Positions 36,059 through 48,639 of a stretch of 64,000 bases of DNA are shown here, piece by piece. The notes beneath the pieces are model-generated. The model did not search any database and had not been told where the DNA came from. It was given only the letters and a program-made list of their open reading frames with translations. Source of the stretch: Chlorops oryzae (Eukaryota; Arthropoda; Insecta; Diptera; Chloropidae); the NCBI GenBank assembly GCA_020466095.1, contig CM035807.1, forward strand, positions 22,903,243 to 22,967,242, given 5' to 3'. A program made the position numbers and the translations under genes. Numbering within the stretch: position 1 is the first letter of the stretch; every line of letters begins with the position of its first letter.

Positions 36059-39000
36059 TAGCAATCTGTCAACTTGAGCAATATTGCATGGAGACCGCTC
36101 ATTTTGAAAAGATTGCAATATATGGCAAGCAATATTGCTTCGCTGCGTTTGCCAACTTTGAGATGGCAATGAGCTGTCATTTTGCTTTGACAGCGAATTT
36201 CATTCTATGAATTTTAAAGTGTGTATATCGTCAAAATGGATTGTGCTCGCCGATTTTATAAGATAATAATTCTTTTCGACAGTTTCGAATGTCTTTGGGC
36301 TATAAAACCTCATCATATAAATGTACTGATATGAAAATAATGCGTGGCTTCAAATGGCAAGAAATTAAAAAGGACTACGTTAAATAAAAAATTTTCGAAC
36401 TGCCTATATCGAGAGAAAAAAAAGAGAGTTTCTTTCTTTGTCACACTCATCGCAAAGTTTTTAATTCACTAATCCATTCGACTGTACTTAGTTACTCATC
36501 TTCCCTTAAAAGGAGCATCAAAATCATGGTTTAAGACCTCTTACTTGAATCCACTTTTATTGAAGAGGTATTTAATGGCGCGGAAGGCCTCTTATAATAA
36601 AAAATTATATGTTTGAGATACCTAAAGAAAATCCTCATCCCCTAGAAAACCTTATCGAAACCATATTAAACATGATATTCAAGCTAAATAAGAGCAGGGG
36701 CTGAACACCCTCAAAAATCGATGAATCACAAAGAAACACGGGAAAATAGTGAGGACTTATAGATTTTAAAAGTATAAAGCCCCTTCTGAAATAGTTTCCT
36801 GTATACGCACCTGTCGTCTCTGTGCAGCCAAAGGTTTAAATCATTGTCCTAAAACTCGCTTAAGTAGCTTCCGAATTAATGAGTTTCGGTTTAAAATTAT
36901 CTTTTTTTATTCTAAGCTAATTTTTTTTTTTGAACCAGTTTCGACCACGGCCAAGTCCACTTAGTGTTGAGATAAATTTCGGATTATTGGAAATATGTAC
37001 ATATTTTTGAAAACAATTTTGTGCATGAATACTATATAGAAATCTAATTGGAATTTTTTAATTGAAAACAGCCATAAAATGTAGCGCATTTAAATTATAA
37101 TGTGATACAGTGCGTGCTATAAAGTTTTCAGACATCTAATCTATATATGATGGCATTTGTTTAAAAAATTCAACAGAATTTTCTTCAATGCTTTTCCATG
37201 GTTTTTCATGAGTAATATAAAACCCATTAGGGCCCTTCAAGCGATACGCAATGTCTTGTAATATGAGTCAGGGTTGCCAGTTAAGAGAAAGGCATTTCAT
37301 CATTGCTAAGTAGTTCATAATTTCTACGGCTTATCTGCTAAATACTGTCGCTGATAACCAAATGGATACAGCAGCCTGTTAATGGGAAAGGATATTCGAC
37401 TTCGCTTAAAGTGCCTTCCATTTAAATCTGTCTTTAAATACCATAAATACTCTGTGTCTGAGCTGACCACTTGAGATTACTCTTTGGGATCTCTAGTTTT
37501 AGAGTTAAAAAAACAGAGGAGCTATTAGCTTGGATTAGGGGTGGTTTGTTTTGGTAGTGAATGTCGTGTATGAACCTTTTTTGTGGGACAAACAAACAAA
37601 TTTTATGTCTTCGAAATGAGTACATTGTTTTCTTACATCGAAGACATTGATCGATACGCGGGTCAATGGATCGAATGACAAGTTTTGGTTAGAGCGAAAT
37701 TAGGGCACATACCTTTGAGATGTATTTTAACAGATTGTTTCTTAGAACTTAAGGATAGTGATCATGCATTTTGTAGACAGTTTGTCTCGTTGGTGAGCGA
37801 GCTATTGACTTTCCTTTTAAATTAAACATTTTTTTTTTGTTTAACGAAAAAAAGTAGAACGTCATTCATTACTACAGCACACAAAATACTGAATGTCATA
37901 CGATTTTAGCACCGTAATTGATTTGTTACTGAATCTTATATTAGACTCACACCGCATATGTCATCAGATATTATTATAAGTTTAAAAACACTGATATCTT
38001 CTAATGTCATTCTATAAAGCATAAAATTTTCTAACACTTCCATTTCGAATTTATTACGAATGTATTTGGAATGTTTATACGAATACGAATATGTGTATAA
38101 TCAAATGCACTCGATGCTGTGCTTAGAGTATTTTCATCCAATACGAATTGATATGCAGCGTTGATTGAGAAATGATGCTGTCATTGCCTGCAATGCAGTG
38201 GGTTCCCGCGAGCATTCATGATGCATTTTGATGAAATTCCCTTGCGTTTAATAAATTTACTGATCACCATTACTAATAGTTGGAGAATAAAAATAGACGG
38301 GAAAATAATTGGAATATTGCTTTCAAAATTAAGTGAAGTGCCAACGATGTTTATTAGTTTTCGATGTGAAATTTGTATGAACCGAAATTTTTTGATTAAA
38401 GATACATAGGACCTCTAGCCTGTCAAATTATTAACTTCAAATATATTCATAATTCAATGAATTTCCATTTCAAGAGAGAATATTCCCGAGAGGAACTATT
38501 TTGAGAAGCATTTTCCATAAAACACTCTAGAGAAACTTTTAAATCAGGGATTGCCGAAGACCCTAGACTAATGCCGGATGTTCACTAATAACCCAAAGAC
38601 AACGTTGTTCAAAATTAAAGAATTGAACGATAGGGGGAAAGCGATCCTTTTCTGACACCGGCGATTCCAACTTTCATACAAAGACAAGGATAACTAGCAA
38701 TGTTAGAAGATAGTTGCTTCATTGGGAATACCTCTTTTGCAATCTTTTCTTGGCGATTAGCAACGAGTTTAAGGACGCCATATTGTAAATTTTTGACAAT
38801 TATTCTAAAATTGTTTCCCTTCTACTCATTTCAGCCAATATTGTTCAAAGAGTTTTTGAAAATTGTTTGTAGTTAGCCGCATGAGGAATCCACGATTGCC
38901 GCCTTTAGAGTGCCGGAAGAATTACAATAAAGAAACATTTTTACAGCCTTAAAATATGATGTTGCATTACTTTTTACTGAGGGGCAAAAGAGGTAAGCAT

Positions 39001-39143
39001 ATATACGAGAAGGTCTCCATACACTTAAAAACAAACAGGGTGCCAGCTCGCTCGCTTGCTCGCTTCCACTACCCAACAACTTTTAAGTATTATAGTGACA
39101 CGATAGTTAAACGTTCTTCATCAATGAAGAGCATAATATTGCG
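36059..39143. other. lbe intron, no recognised gene
   Basis: AT-rich. Near 36080-36150 several GCAATATTGC-like palindromes resemble the element at 58470-58747. No coding signal or further repeat boundary was identified. Confidence 0.4.
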
Positions 39144-39421
39144 ATTAAAATGAGCATTAAATAATACAATACTGGGGCATAATTAATATTATTCATTTTA
39201 TTATGACGTCACAAAAAGTCAGGACGTATTGATTGGACATTGTTGTAATGTTTTTTATATATCAAAATTTATCGATTTTTGAAGTTATCGATTTACGATT
39301 GTGTATCGATTATCGAGTTTAGAGTTCGGTAGCTATCGAATTAACGATTTTTAGCTATCGATTTTCTATGACGTCATCACAAAAGTAGCAAAAAAAAGGG
39401 TAACAATATGCTCATTTTAAT
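39144..39421. mobile_element. 278-bp inverted-repeat element (MITE-like)
   Basis: Bounded by ATTAAAATGAGCAT and its exact complement ATGCTCATTTTAAT. The middle is full of ATCGATT/TATCGA words and two TGACGTCA palindromes (about 39204 and 39370). No clear target duplication. It may be related to the TATCGATA-rich element at 22.8 kb by word content only. Confidence 0.55.
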
Positions 39422-41485
39422 CAAAAAAAAAACGTTCAAATTAGTTGAGAATAGCAACGTAAATATAGGGTCTTTAACTTCTCTATAAAATTCTCTAAAG
39501 AACTATTGACAGAGGTATTTTCAGAGGTTCGCCTTTATAAAAAAATTTCAATATCATTAACTTGAATTTTCCGCCATTTCATAAGGTGAAATATTTCTTC
39601 AACACTTTATAGATCAATACCCTCGTCATTCAAAAAAAAAAAAAAAAAAAAAATTAATTCAAGGAAAATCCAAATCCACTTTGTACTTTTCAAAAGAAAA
39701 CAAAGAAAAGAGGGGAAAAAACACATCTCCGGATCGAGCCTCTGCGGCCATAATTTTTGTCAGCGATGATTTCAGCCTCAACGTAATGAACGAATATGAT
39801 TGTAACGCCCACCATTCAATTGGCTGGCTTTCCCTCCCATGAAAATGCAATCTTCATAAACCAACACCATCGCAGAGGGGTTTTCTTCGTCGTCATCATT
39901 AAACGCGGTTTTTTTTTACCGCTTTTCTATATATCTATCTATATATCTATGTATCTATCTATCTATCGAAAAAGCAAACTTCGATCAGGCAAAACGAATT
40001 GTTGGCCGCCGTTATTGCCTTTCCTAATTGATATCGAAAAGATATATACTTTTTTTATTTCATTTTGTTTTGTGGTAGCAGTTATTAAAAAGAATTTAAT
40101 AAAATAAATTTGGAAAAAAAATTTCAATCAACACTCGCGATGAATACAAAGAAAACAGAAAAAAAAAAATGGAGAAAAAACAATCCAAAATATTGAACCT
40201 GTTTTTTCCATTAAATACGCCAATTAATTAAGAATTCATTTCGATTCTATTTTGGCAACAGTTTAAAGGCACGATAAAAATTCCTTAAAAAGCTTAATAG
40301 AAATCAATTCGAGAGAAGAAAAAAAAAATTATAATTGCTTTTTAAGTTCGACTTTTTTCCTTTGGATGCGAGAAATTAATGATGAGTTCGGCTTTTAAGT
40401 TTGAAATTAAGTTGTAACGAAAATGAGACTTGAACGGAGGCAATTAATTGAAACGTCTTTGCTTTGAGCCCTTGTTGGACACAGAAGACGAATTATTTAA
40501 TTTTTTGTATAGGTACTAAATAAAAACGCAGCGATTTGTTTTTCTTAATACATAATGCCAAATGCGAATTTGTGCGGTTCTTCTAAATTAATTAATTCTT
40601 GAAATTGCCTTGAGCGAAGTTTAAATGTGGCGATACATCGCTTTGATGTCGATTAAGATGTAAAGATTTTCGGTAATGACACGAACAGTGGGTCGAACTG
40701 TTGAAATAATTGAGTTAAAACGTTAATGGGTATAAAAATATTATCGCTGATGAAATCTTGTCGCAGAATTCGCACTTTTAAGGAATTCACAGAGAAACCT
40801 CTCTTACGAGGACTTTGAAGATTGAACGAGAAGGAGCAGGGTGTATTATTAGAGGTTTTCCTGTATCAAATAGTGAATGAAAATAGCTTGAGTATTTGAA
40901 CAGAGAGAAATTTCTTTGATGAAATGGACCAAAGACTACTTTATCTTCAGTAGTCGATATTCCTTAATCTTTGGCCTGACAGTAATACTTCCTTAAGTCG
41001 TTTCATTCCGATTCAGAAAAAAGCGCTGAATGTGCCATTGATTTCATTAATATGTGCATAAATAAGATTGCAACATTCTTTCAAGTGTCGTTTTCGGTAT
41101 TAGCTCGGTCGAAATTTTTATTGAACCACATTAAATTTTATTGCTTTTTAATCACAGCCAATAGATAAAGTTTTAATAAGCTTTCAGGATTCGACCTTAA
41201 AACTGCTTCTTTGACATTTTTTCTCTGAAATTTATTGTGCTTTCGATTAAAAGCATCAACGAGTTTATCAAGTCCGCATACAAATTTTTGTTTTTTAGTG
41301 TGGACTAAAAAGCAATAAAATCTCTAAATTGAAGCTTCAAATTATAACAAAAAAAAAAAAAATAAAATAAAATAAAATTCATTGAATAACCTCAAGATCG
41401 GGGGCTTCAAACTGATTTGAAAACAAGGGAATTTTTTGAGGATTTTTTTAAAGGATTTCTTATTATAGCATGGAAACAATCTTAC
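39422..41485. other. lbe intron near exon 1, AT-rich
   Basis: Includes poly-A tracts (about 39634-39652 and 41349-41360), a TATC microsatellite (about 39927-39967), and repeated AATTAATT words at 40220-40700 of the homeodomain-binding type. Autoregulatory or NK-factor input is possible but not shown. Confidence 0.3.
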
Positions 41486-42592
41486 CTTCCGACTCGTTAA
41501 AGTCCTTCGTGGTCATTTGGAAGAGTGCGTCCAATGGGGTTCCATTTGGCTTGGTTTTATTGTTATTGGAGTTGTTGTTGTTGCTATTTCCGCTGCCGTT
41601 TGATGGATTTCCACCAGTGCTACCAGAGCTGCCACCCTCTCGCCTTTCGCGTTCAGCACGAGGTGAATGCCTTGGGCGCCAACACCATTGATTCCTGTTG
41701 ATTCCCCAGCGGAGCGTACAATTTCCGGCGAGCAGCAGTCACTGGCCGCCGAACTCGATCGTTCCGAGCCACTTTCTGAGGGAATTATGTCCATGCCCAT
41801 GTGCCGGAGCAATTGTGCCTGTGCATTGAAATGCTCCTGCAGTTGGCGGTGATAGTCGAGCGCGAGACGTTGCTCGTAATGCAGCAGAGCCGATGGAATG
41901 AATGGACGCACTGGCATGGGTCCAAGTAAATGATCCCAGGGACGAACGATCTGTGCACCGGGCAATAGCATTGCAGCCGGATGTGGTACACCAGCGGCCG
42001 CCGCGGCACTTACCACAGCATCCAAAGGCTCTGAGCGTGGCTGCAGCAGCGAGGATGTATGGCGAGAAACTAGTGGCGGCGGCGATACAGATGCCGCTCG
42101 TCGTTTCTCGTGTCCGAGAATATCGGCGATCGAAAAACTTTTTACGCCTTCGACATTCGCTTTGGTATTTGAGCTGGCGGTGGTCGTTGTACCTTGGGTG
42201 GCCGCGACTATTGTCGACGCGTGTGGTTGTGGTGGTGTCTGCTGATTCGGCTGAGGACTTGTTGAGCGCTCGCATGCGACATCGATATCGGTGTCGGATG
42301 ACATGCGAAGGCGCTTGAGCGGCTGGAAATACTCATCGGGTATGGCCGAGCCGACGGCAATATTCGGATTGCGTGCCAAGGCGGCTGCCGCTGCTGCGTG
42401 TTGCTGCATGATCAATTGCTGATGGTGCAGTAAGTCGATGGTGCCGCTACGTGGATGGGCTGCCAATTGGCTGGGATGCGGTGTCAGATGCTGATGCTGA
42501 TGATGATGATGTGGCAGTGGACTGGGTGCTCCACCGACGGAAATCTCCGATTCTGCTGGACTTGCTGGACGCATCGTTGGTGGACAGAGCAT
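41486..42592 (-). CDS. lbe: Ladybird early, first coding exon, with apparent frameshift
   Basis: Exon 1 starts at ATG 42592 (context GAACATG). It encodes the SEISVG block (residues 15-20), a His/Gln-rich low-complexity stretch, an alanine run, and an eh1 Groucho-binding motif FSIADIL (153-159). Next come MPVRPF...LLHYEQRLALDYHRQLQEHF (226-255) and a DCCSPE block. The conserved TPLDALFQMTTKDF end lies just before a GTAAG donor (41485 downward), but in a different frame from the rest. The exon is 1107 nt, a multiple of three, whereas the phase-1 intron needs one more base. The frames switch near residue 319, at the CCC run 41635-41637 on the plus strand. One extra base there would join GER to a Gly/Ser/Asn-rich linker and TPLDALFQ. 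As written, the frame stops at 41513 before the homeodomain. A sequencing or assembly error is the simplest explanation; a real null allele is possible. The length suits lbe (longer than lbl). Confidence 0.9.
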
Positions 42593-43040
42593 GTTCTAAC
42601 GTAACGATTTCAAATATTCGAAACTTTTCTCTCGCTCCTCCTTTCTTCGATTCACACGATTACAGTTTTTCACAAAATTGATTGCACTTGAAAATAAATT
42701 TCTCGAAAATTTTTAATGTTTTTTTTAACAAAAAAATTTATATGCTTAATTTTTGTTCGAATTGTTTTATTTTTTTGTTTTTTGTTCACTCATAAATTTA
42801 TTTTCATTTCTTCCGCGCTGTGCGTCTTGCGCGTTTTGCGTTGCACTTGAAACTGATTCGATTTTTTCTCCTTAAATCGTATCAATCAAAATTCGAGTTC
42901 TCAAATTTTCTTTAATTTATTTTTTACGCTGCTGTTCGATTTTGTTAACATGTATAGTTAAGCTCTTTTCCTTTCACTGGCCTTTCTCTTGTTAAGGGAA
43001 ATTGACGTGCGACGACCTTACTTCTTTGCTCGACGCTTCG

Positions 43041-43050
43041 CAGTCAACTG
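43041..43050 (-). promoter_or_regulatory. lbe: Candidate lbe initiator
   Basis: On the minus strand ACAGTTGACTGCGAAGCG begins at 43051. It resembles the initiator block proposed for lbl (CAGTCGATTTCGCAAGCG). It has no TATA box at -30 and only a partial downstream element. A start at 43049 would leave a 5' UTR of about 457 nt before the ATG at 42592. The paralogue similarity is the only support. Confidence 0.25.
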
Positions 43051-43059
43051 TTCGAAACT

Positions 43060-44664
43060 AGATTGGAGATTGCTAACTAGACAAGTCGATTTTCGTGTTT
43101 TTTTTTTCTTTCTTTTTTCTTCTCGTCCACACACGCTCGTTCGTGTCTTGTTTGGTGGTTAAAATCGACAATCAAATCATAACTGATGGAACAAGCCTCG
43201 TCAAGAAGAGAGCACAAACGGCCACAAAACACGTTCGCACACATACACTCGCACATAGGCACATTCAAAAGAAGCAAGCCGCATGCATCGAAAAGAGAGG
43301 CGAAGAAGAGAAACAAAAAAGCGCCAAATATCCGGTTATTAATGATTCCATGCGCTATTGCCTTGCGAGGAAAAGAGATGATGCCATCGTTCGTTTATAG
43401 ATGCCCTTTCGTTCTCTCTAGTGGTCGGTATGCGCTCGTCTTATTAAAAGGCGTTGAGAAAGCACCAATCGGCTGCTTTGGCGGCAGCAAAAAATCGCAA
43501 TGGTGGTTTCTCGTTTAACGGTAATTATGGCGTTCATCATTGTAGAGCGCGTCCAGGTGTTTTGTTGTGTTGTTGCTCTGTTGTGTACATGTATGTGTTG
43601 TTGCGATGATTAAAACGAAACGATTTCTGCTGCGCTCAGCTCGTGCTTTTGCTCACCCACAAAAAAAACCAAAAAAAAAAAAAATTAAAGAGGAGAAAAC
43701 ATTTCTGGGTCCTCTCGCAATGCGTAACAAGCCTCTATTTAGAATTATCAAAATTGTGTGGTTCCACGTACGCGGGTTCTCGGTCTCTCTCTTTCTCTCT
43801 CTCTTCTCTTTCTTTCAATTGCTCTCCCGCTTTCGTTGCTGTAATTGCTCCACGTTTACCTTTTCCCCTTCTCATTCGACGGGCAATTAATTTCTTCGGA
43901 GAAAGACGAGCGCAACGCTTTAATTAATTGTGGAAAAAGCAGTTTTCATTTGCAATTTTTCGTTTCGATTAATTTCGTCTGTACGAGGAGGGACGAGAGG
44001 TACATACATATGTATGTATGTATGTAGGTACTGTACTCAATCGTTAGAGAACTAGAATTAAGCAGATGTACATTGATTGATGGCAAGGAATTCATTTGTC
44101 TAACCCTCTTCCCCTGTTGTTATTAGTGCCACTTTGTGTTTCATTTGCTAATGGCTTGAATGGCGCGTCGAAAGAGGAGCCACGAGAGTTAACTCGTCAA
44201 CAAAATGGTGTTTAATACTCATCGGTGACTGTCAGTGCTTCTAAAAGGACAGGCTGGAATACCAAGAAAGCTTTGAAGGGTTGAGGATTTTTTGATATTT
44301 CAATAGATCAGTTATTATGATTTTTCATATTTTTCCGGTGTGAGTTTCGCTCTTTGTGAAATCTTATATTCACCGATCAGCCCTTCCGGAAATGGGTCCC
44401 TCATTTAATGGATTTCCGAAGAGCTTGGATTCGTTTATAAATAAAAATGGATTAAGTAGGAAAATATTCAGACTTCTATTTAAGGCGTAACAAGCCGTTA
44501 ACTGCACAGAGCGGCACTACAAAAGCTGGATCGGGCCCTGCAAAAATTTTTGTCAAAACTATTTGCAGGAAATACCTTCAAGTACATCTGTCTATGGTCT
44601 TCATACATCCCTTCAATAATTATGCGCAGAAATACCGTCGGCAATGCCATGACAGAAAGGCTTA
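43060..44664. other. Upstream flank of lbe
   Basis: No gene recognised. Has A-rich tracts near 43660-43690, CT runs near 43785-43810 and a TATG run at about 44006-44028. The Lys-rich frames at 43095-43927 come from these repeats. Confidence 0.4.
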
Positions 44665-44849
44665 AGGCTCAGTTACTCTTGATTGAACGTAACTTAGCTT
44701 AACTTAGAGAAATCTGTTTTCCACAGATTCTTATCTTAAGTCAAATTAAGTTTTCAGTGACTGATCCCATATAAAATGAACTAAACATATCAACTCAGCT
44801 GATTAAATAAGAAAAGTTAAGTTACGTTCAATCAAGAGTAACTGAGCCT
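44665..44849. mobile_element. 185-bp TTA-flanked MITE (PIF/Harbinger type)
   Basis: Begins AGGCTCAGTTACTCTTGATT and ends with its complement; the inverted repeats run about 31 bases nearly perfectly. TTA flanks both ends (44662-44664 and 44850-44852), the target size of PIF/Harbinger elements. It is too short to encode protein. Confidence 0.8.
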
Positions 44850-45120
44850 TTAAAGGTCTAACGTAAGTTGTAAGGTAAGCTTTACATGCGGGCCTGCAAT
44901 GATGGGGAAAAGGTGTGATTTTCTTCAGACTTTATTTAAGAACTGGGCTTTCGAAATAGGCCCTAAATTGCGTAAGAGTTCCGTCGAAAACAGGCGTAGG
45001 ACCTCGGTTTTTTTGTCGCATCTTTTATTAAAATATAACCAAAAACTACCCTGGACAATTCCCCTCTTCGGGCCCAAGTTCTTCTTTCAAATATTAAATA
45101 TAGAGTATGCTCTCTCCTTG

Positions 45121-45755
45121 CACTGAGCGAACGTAACCATGATTTTTTTAAAAGGGCGCATTGTTATTCACAGTCCTTTTGATTTTCGAGCAGAACAAAA
45201 ATTTCAAAAGGAAAATTGTTGAGTCAACAACATTTTTGGTTGAATTGAAAGGATATATGTTTAATTACATTTCTTTTCGTTCGGTATAATTCTCATTTGT
45301 TTTATAAAATAAGACATATAAGATATGTATTCATCTTAGAACTTTTTAAGCATTGCGAAAGCAGTCACCAAAACGGAGTGACGAAATCGGATGAAGTCCA
45401 TCCGATGGCTATTTTTTGGGTCATGTTCAGCAGAGTGCTCTATGGCCATTTGCTTTGAACGTTAATTAATTTTTTTTTTACATTTCTTCTTGTATAGGTA
45501 TTTTTTTTTTAGAATTTTTTTAAAAAATATCTTGTCATTTCAACTATGTCCGTGGTTGGTTCAACAATTTAAATTTAAATCCATTTTTGAAAATTATCAT
45601 TTCAATTCAACCTGAAATATGGTTGATTCAAAAGGAAAATTTTTTATTTTTTCAACAAGAAAAATTGTTAAAATTAAAAATATTCCTTGTTGAAGCCGTT
45701 TTGTATGTTTTTCCTTTTGATTTAACCAGTTTTCTGGTTGATTTTTTTCTCTGTG
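45121..45755 (-). mobile_element. TA-type CACAGAG MITE, copy 2 (inverted)
   Basis: Reverse-orientation copy of 35439-36058, closely similar over its whole length, with ends CACTGAG and CTCTGTG. The flanking TA pair has become TG on both sides. The conserved core is at 45270-45430. Confidence 0.8.
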
Positions 45756-45870
45756 TGTCTTAAGCGTACACCCCTCTTGCACGGACACTTTTTGGGAATG
45801 CTTAGGCGTACACCTCTGTTAAGCGGACATATTTTCCGTCCACTTAAAAGAGAGTACACTGTGTACGGAA
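45756..45870. repeat. Pogo/Tigger-like terminal remnant
   Basis: Two related motifs, GCGTACACCCCTCTTGCACG and GCGTACACCTCTGTTAAGCG, each followed by GGACA, lie in tandem and end near AGAGAGTACACTGT. The style matches terminal repeats of pogo-like elements; no ORF is present. Confidence 0.35.
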
Positions 45871-48639
45871 AATTTTAATCGTATAATAGGCACCAGTTTT
45901 CATTATCGAAGCAAATTTTGCTGTAGAGGAGCCAGCGAGTTTCGATTTTCTTTGAAATATTTTATTCAAAGTCCTTACCTTGTATACCTATTCAACGAAT
46001 TCAGAATTTATATTGAATTTTGCCCTATCATAAGAGTTGAGTAAGACGTGATCTACATGCCTTGCAGCGCATCGTAAGCAGAAAATTATTTCAGTGGGAG
46101 TTCAAGGTAATTCAGAAGTTTATATTGTGACTAATTTGTTGTGTTGCTTTGTGGTTCCTCGAATTTAGGAAGGGATTTGAACCACCAAAGCAACCCCCTG
46201 TGTTCGTCCCTGCAAGGCAATTCAATAGATATTTTTTTTGTTATCGAGGGAGAGAGAAATACACATATCTCACTACTTTACGCTTCCCTCGCTATCAAAC
46301 GAAATGTTTTATGTTACTATCGAAAATTCTTCACAGCTCAGGATCATTTTGTGAAATCTCTCAAAATACAAAAAGTAATTAAAAGACAAAAGAATTGCAA
46401 AGAAAAACATTGATTCAATTAAAGTACTGTATTAAAATCTCTTATCCAAACAATCAAAGCGTCACGGCGTCAGGGCGTCTAAAGAACAAAGCCACAATCC
46501 ACGCTTTCCAACTGTGATGATCACAGCAAACGGTGCCGTCGGATTTCAAGGATTCAAGGAATCAATAGTCGCATGAAAAATATATTTCAAGCAAAGGCGA
46601 AGGGAAACGAAAAACGAATAGAAGGAAATCAGGAAAAATCGTGTACAGCAGCCGTTGGCAGGCAATAAAATAAAAAGAAAAAACAGAAAATCAACAACGT
46701 CGGCGGCTCTGAAGAAATTCCTTTGATTTTCATTTCCTTTATTTTCCGAAGCGCTGAGCTGCGCGCTCAGATAAAGGCTAATCACACAAATATTTGAGCA
46801 TGTTTCGATTAGGTCAGCGTAGGCCTCCAAAAATTAATGAAATCGTTGAAAGGCGGGGGGAAATAACACAGCGCACCGTTTGAATTAACCTTTAGCGCTT
46901 CTGTTTTTACCGCGCCTCGAGTATCGCTTTAATGAATGGATGGGCGAACGGCTGGACTGGCATCGGTTGAACGGGTGCGTGGGAAAAGTTCTCGTTTTCG
47001 ATGGAAGTGTTAATTGTGTGCCCCAAGAAATTATTTGAATCCTTGGACGCATTAATTTTCACCTGTGGACACCATGAAGTTATATTTCAGGATATCAGCA
47101 GGATATGAACCGGATCGCGGACTACCGTGTGTGGTGTACGTTTTTTCTGTGTGGTTCGATTCACACGCTGATAAATTTGAATTTAAATTGGATTTTGATT
47201 AAGCCAAAGTGGATGGGTTTGCTCTCCGAAGTATTTTTTTTTGGACATTCGAAATATGTAGCTTCGAAATTGGGCTGGATTGGTTGATTTATTTTTGGGA
47301 TTAAGGTGCTTTCACTTTTTAATCGAAGAGTTTTTCATTTCGATAAAGAATTCGTCGCGGACAGATGATTCTGTGCTGGAGAAGCTAAAGGGTTCCCGAT
47401 CGTTTCCCCCTTTCTCGAAATGAGTTGGTTAAGGAAAGAACTCTTTTCTCCTTGGGGCAGGTGTATTAAATGTGAATAGGACAGGCGTTCCTAATTAGTA
47501 CGTAATAGTAATAGCGCAAAAGGTGCTTTAAGCACAGCTGGACTTTCCGGCAGAAGAGAGCGGGGCTATCGATCTACCTAACAGGTGAAATTATTAAAAA
47601 CTGATTAAATATGAAAATTTTGATTAATTTTCCGAAGGTCTGAAGACAAATCAGTTCAACCTTGTCGAAATCCAAATGCATTCGAAACGAAAAAAAAAAA
47701 AAAATCCGCTGATTCACCATTCAAAAGCCACTGGCCCGACTAGCCGACTAGCTCAATTAAATTGCCCATAAATAAGTCATCAACGATCAGTGTGACAGCA
47801 AAGCACTTAATAAAAATTTAAATATATTCAAGCGCAAAAAAAAAAAGATTTTTTTTTAAAAATCACATTAAACATATTTTAAGTGTCGAGCTGAAAAAGA
47901 TTGATGTGTTCGCTTTGCTCGATAGACTTGAAAAATATGTTAATTAGTGGAATGAATTCATATGTCGCGATGTGTTAGAAAATAATGTTTTTTTTTTTTT
48001 GGCTTTCCTACAGTGAGCTGTTTTTATAAATTATACTACCACAGGCACTCTGTTTCTGAGAGTTAAAGCTTCATCCTTGAAACAGATAAGGTAATAGTCT
48101 CAATTTCAACATTTTTCTATAAGACTTAAAATTCTATATGGCCTTGAGACCAATGTTTACCGCCTTCAGGCAAGGCCCGATCCAGTTTTTTTTTTGTGGC
48201 TCTGGGCAAAACAATATTCGCCGCCCCAATGATGCCGCTAATGGGATACTGTTTTTGCTTATCTATGGAAAATTGCCTTCTTCACAGTGCCGTTCTGGGC
48301 ATTTCCCCAGCTTGCCACCACCGAAATCGGACTCCTGGCTTCAGGATCCTATTTATGAAGGAAGCTCTAGCTTATAAGTCCTCAACTATCCGCTTAAGAT
48401 CAAATAAAAGTTTAAAGCTACAATTCCGAAGTCCTGGAAATTCCGGAATTGAAAACCTCCTATGTTGAAGTAATAATAAATGTTCCTAAAATATTTTTCC
48501 TTATTTGAAGTGAACCCTTTACTGCAGGATAGTTTAAATAGTTTTGTATTGTTTTTCCTCAAAAAGTAGTTTTCTTTGAAAGAAACCATTCATGGGTTTG
48601 TAGGTTTGTCTCTCAAAGTAGTTTTGATCTATGCCATGT
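45871..48639. other. Upstream spacer, no recognised gene
   Basis: AT-rich with A-tracts near 47688-47704 and 47837-47845. No frame shows a recognisable family. Confidence 0.4.

Larger units (their letters stand above)
34226..41485 (-). other. lbe: lbe intron 1
   Basis: A 7260-bp phase-1 intron lies between the GTAAG donor and the TTTATTGCAG acceptor, at the same codon position as in lbl. It contains a GC-rich dispersed repeat (35238-35372), a 620-bp TA-flanked MITE (35439-36058), a 278-bp inverted-repeat element (39144-39421), and an AT-rich TAAT-dense stretch near 40.2-40.7 kb. No coding sequence is recognised inside. Confidence 0.88.

Noticed and set aside
41739..42318. 138- and 178-residue frames over lbe exon 1
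   Set aside because: They are out-of-frame shadows of the ladybird exon; the conserved blocks are in the other frame.
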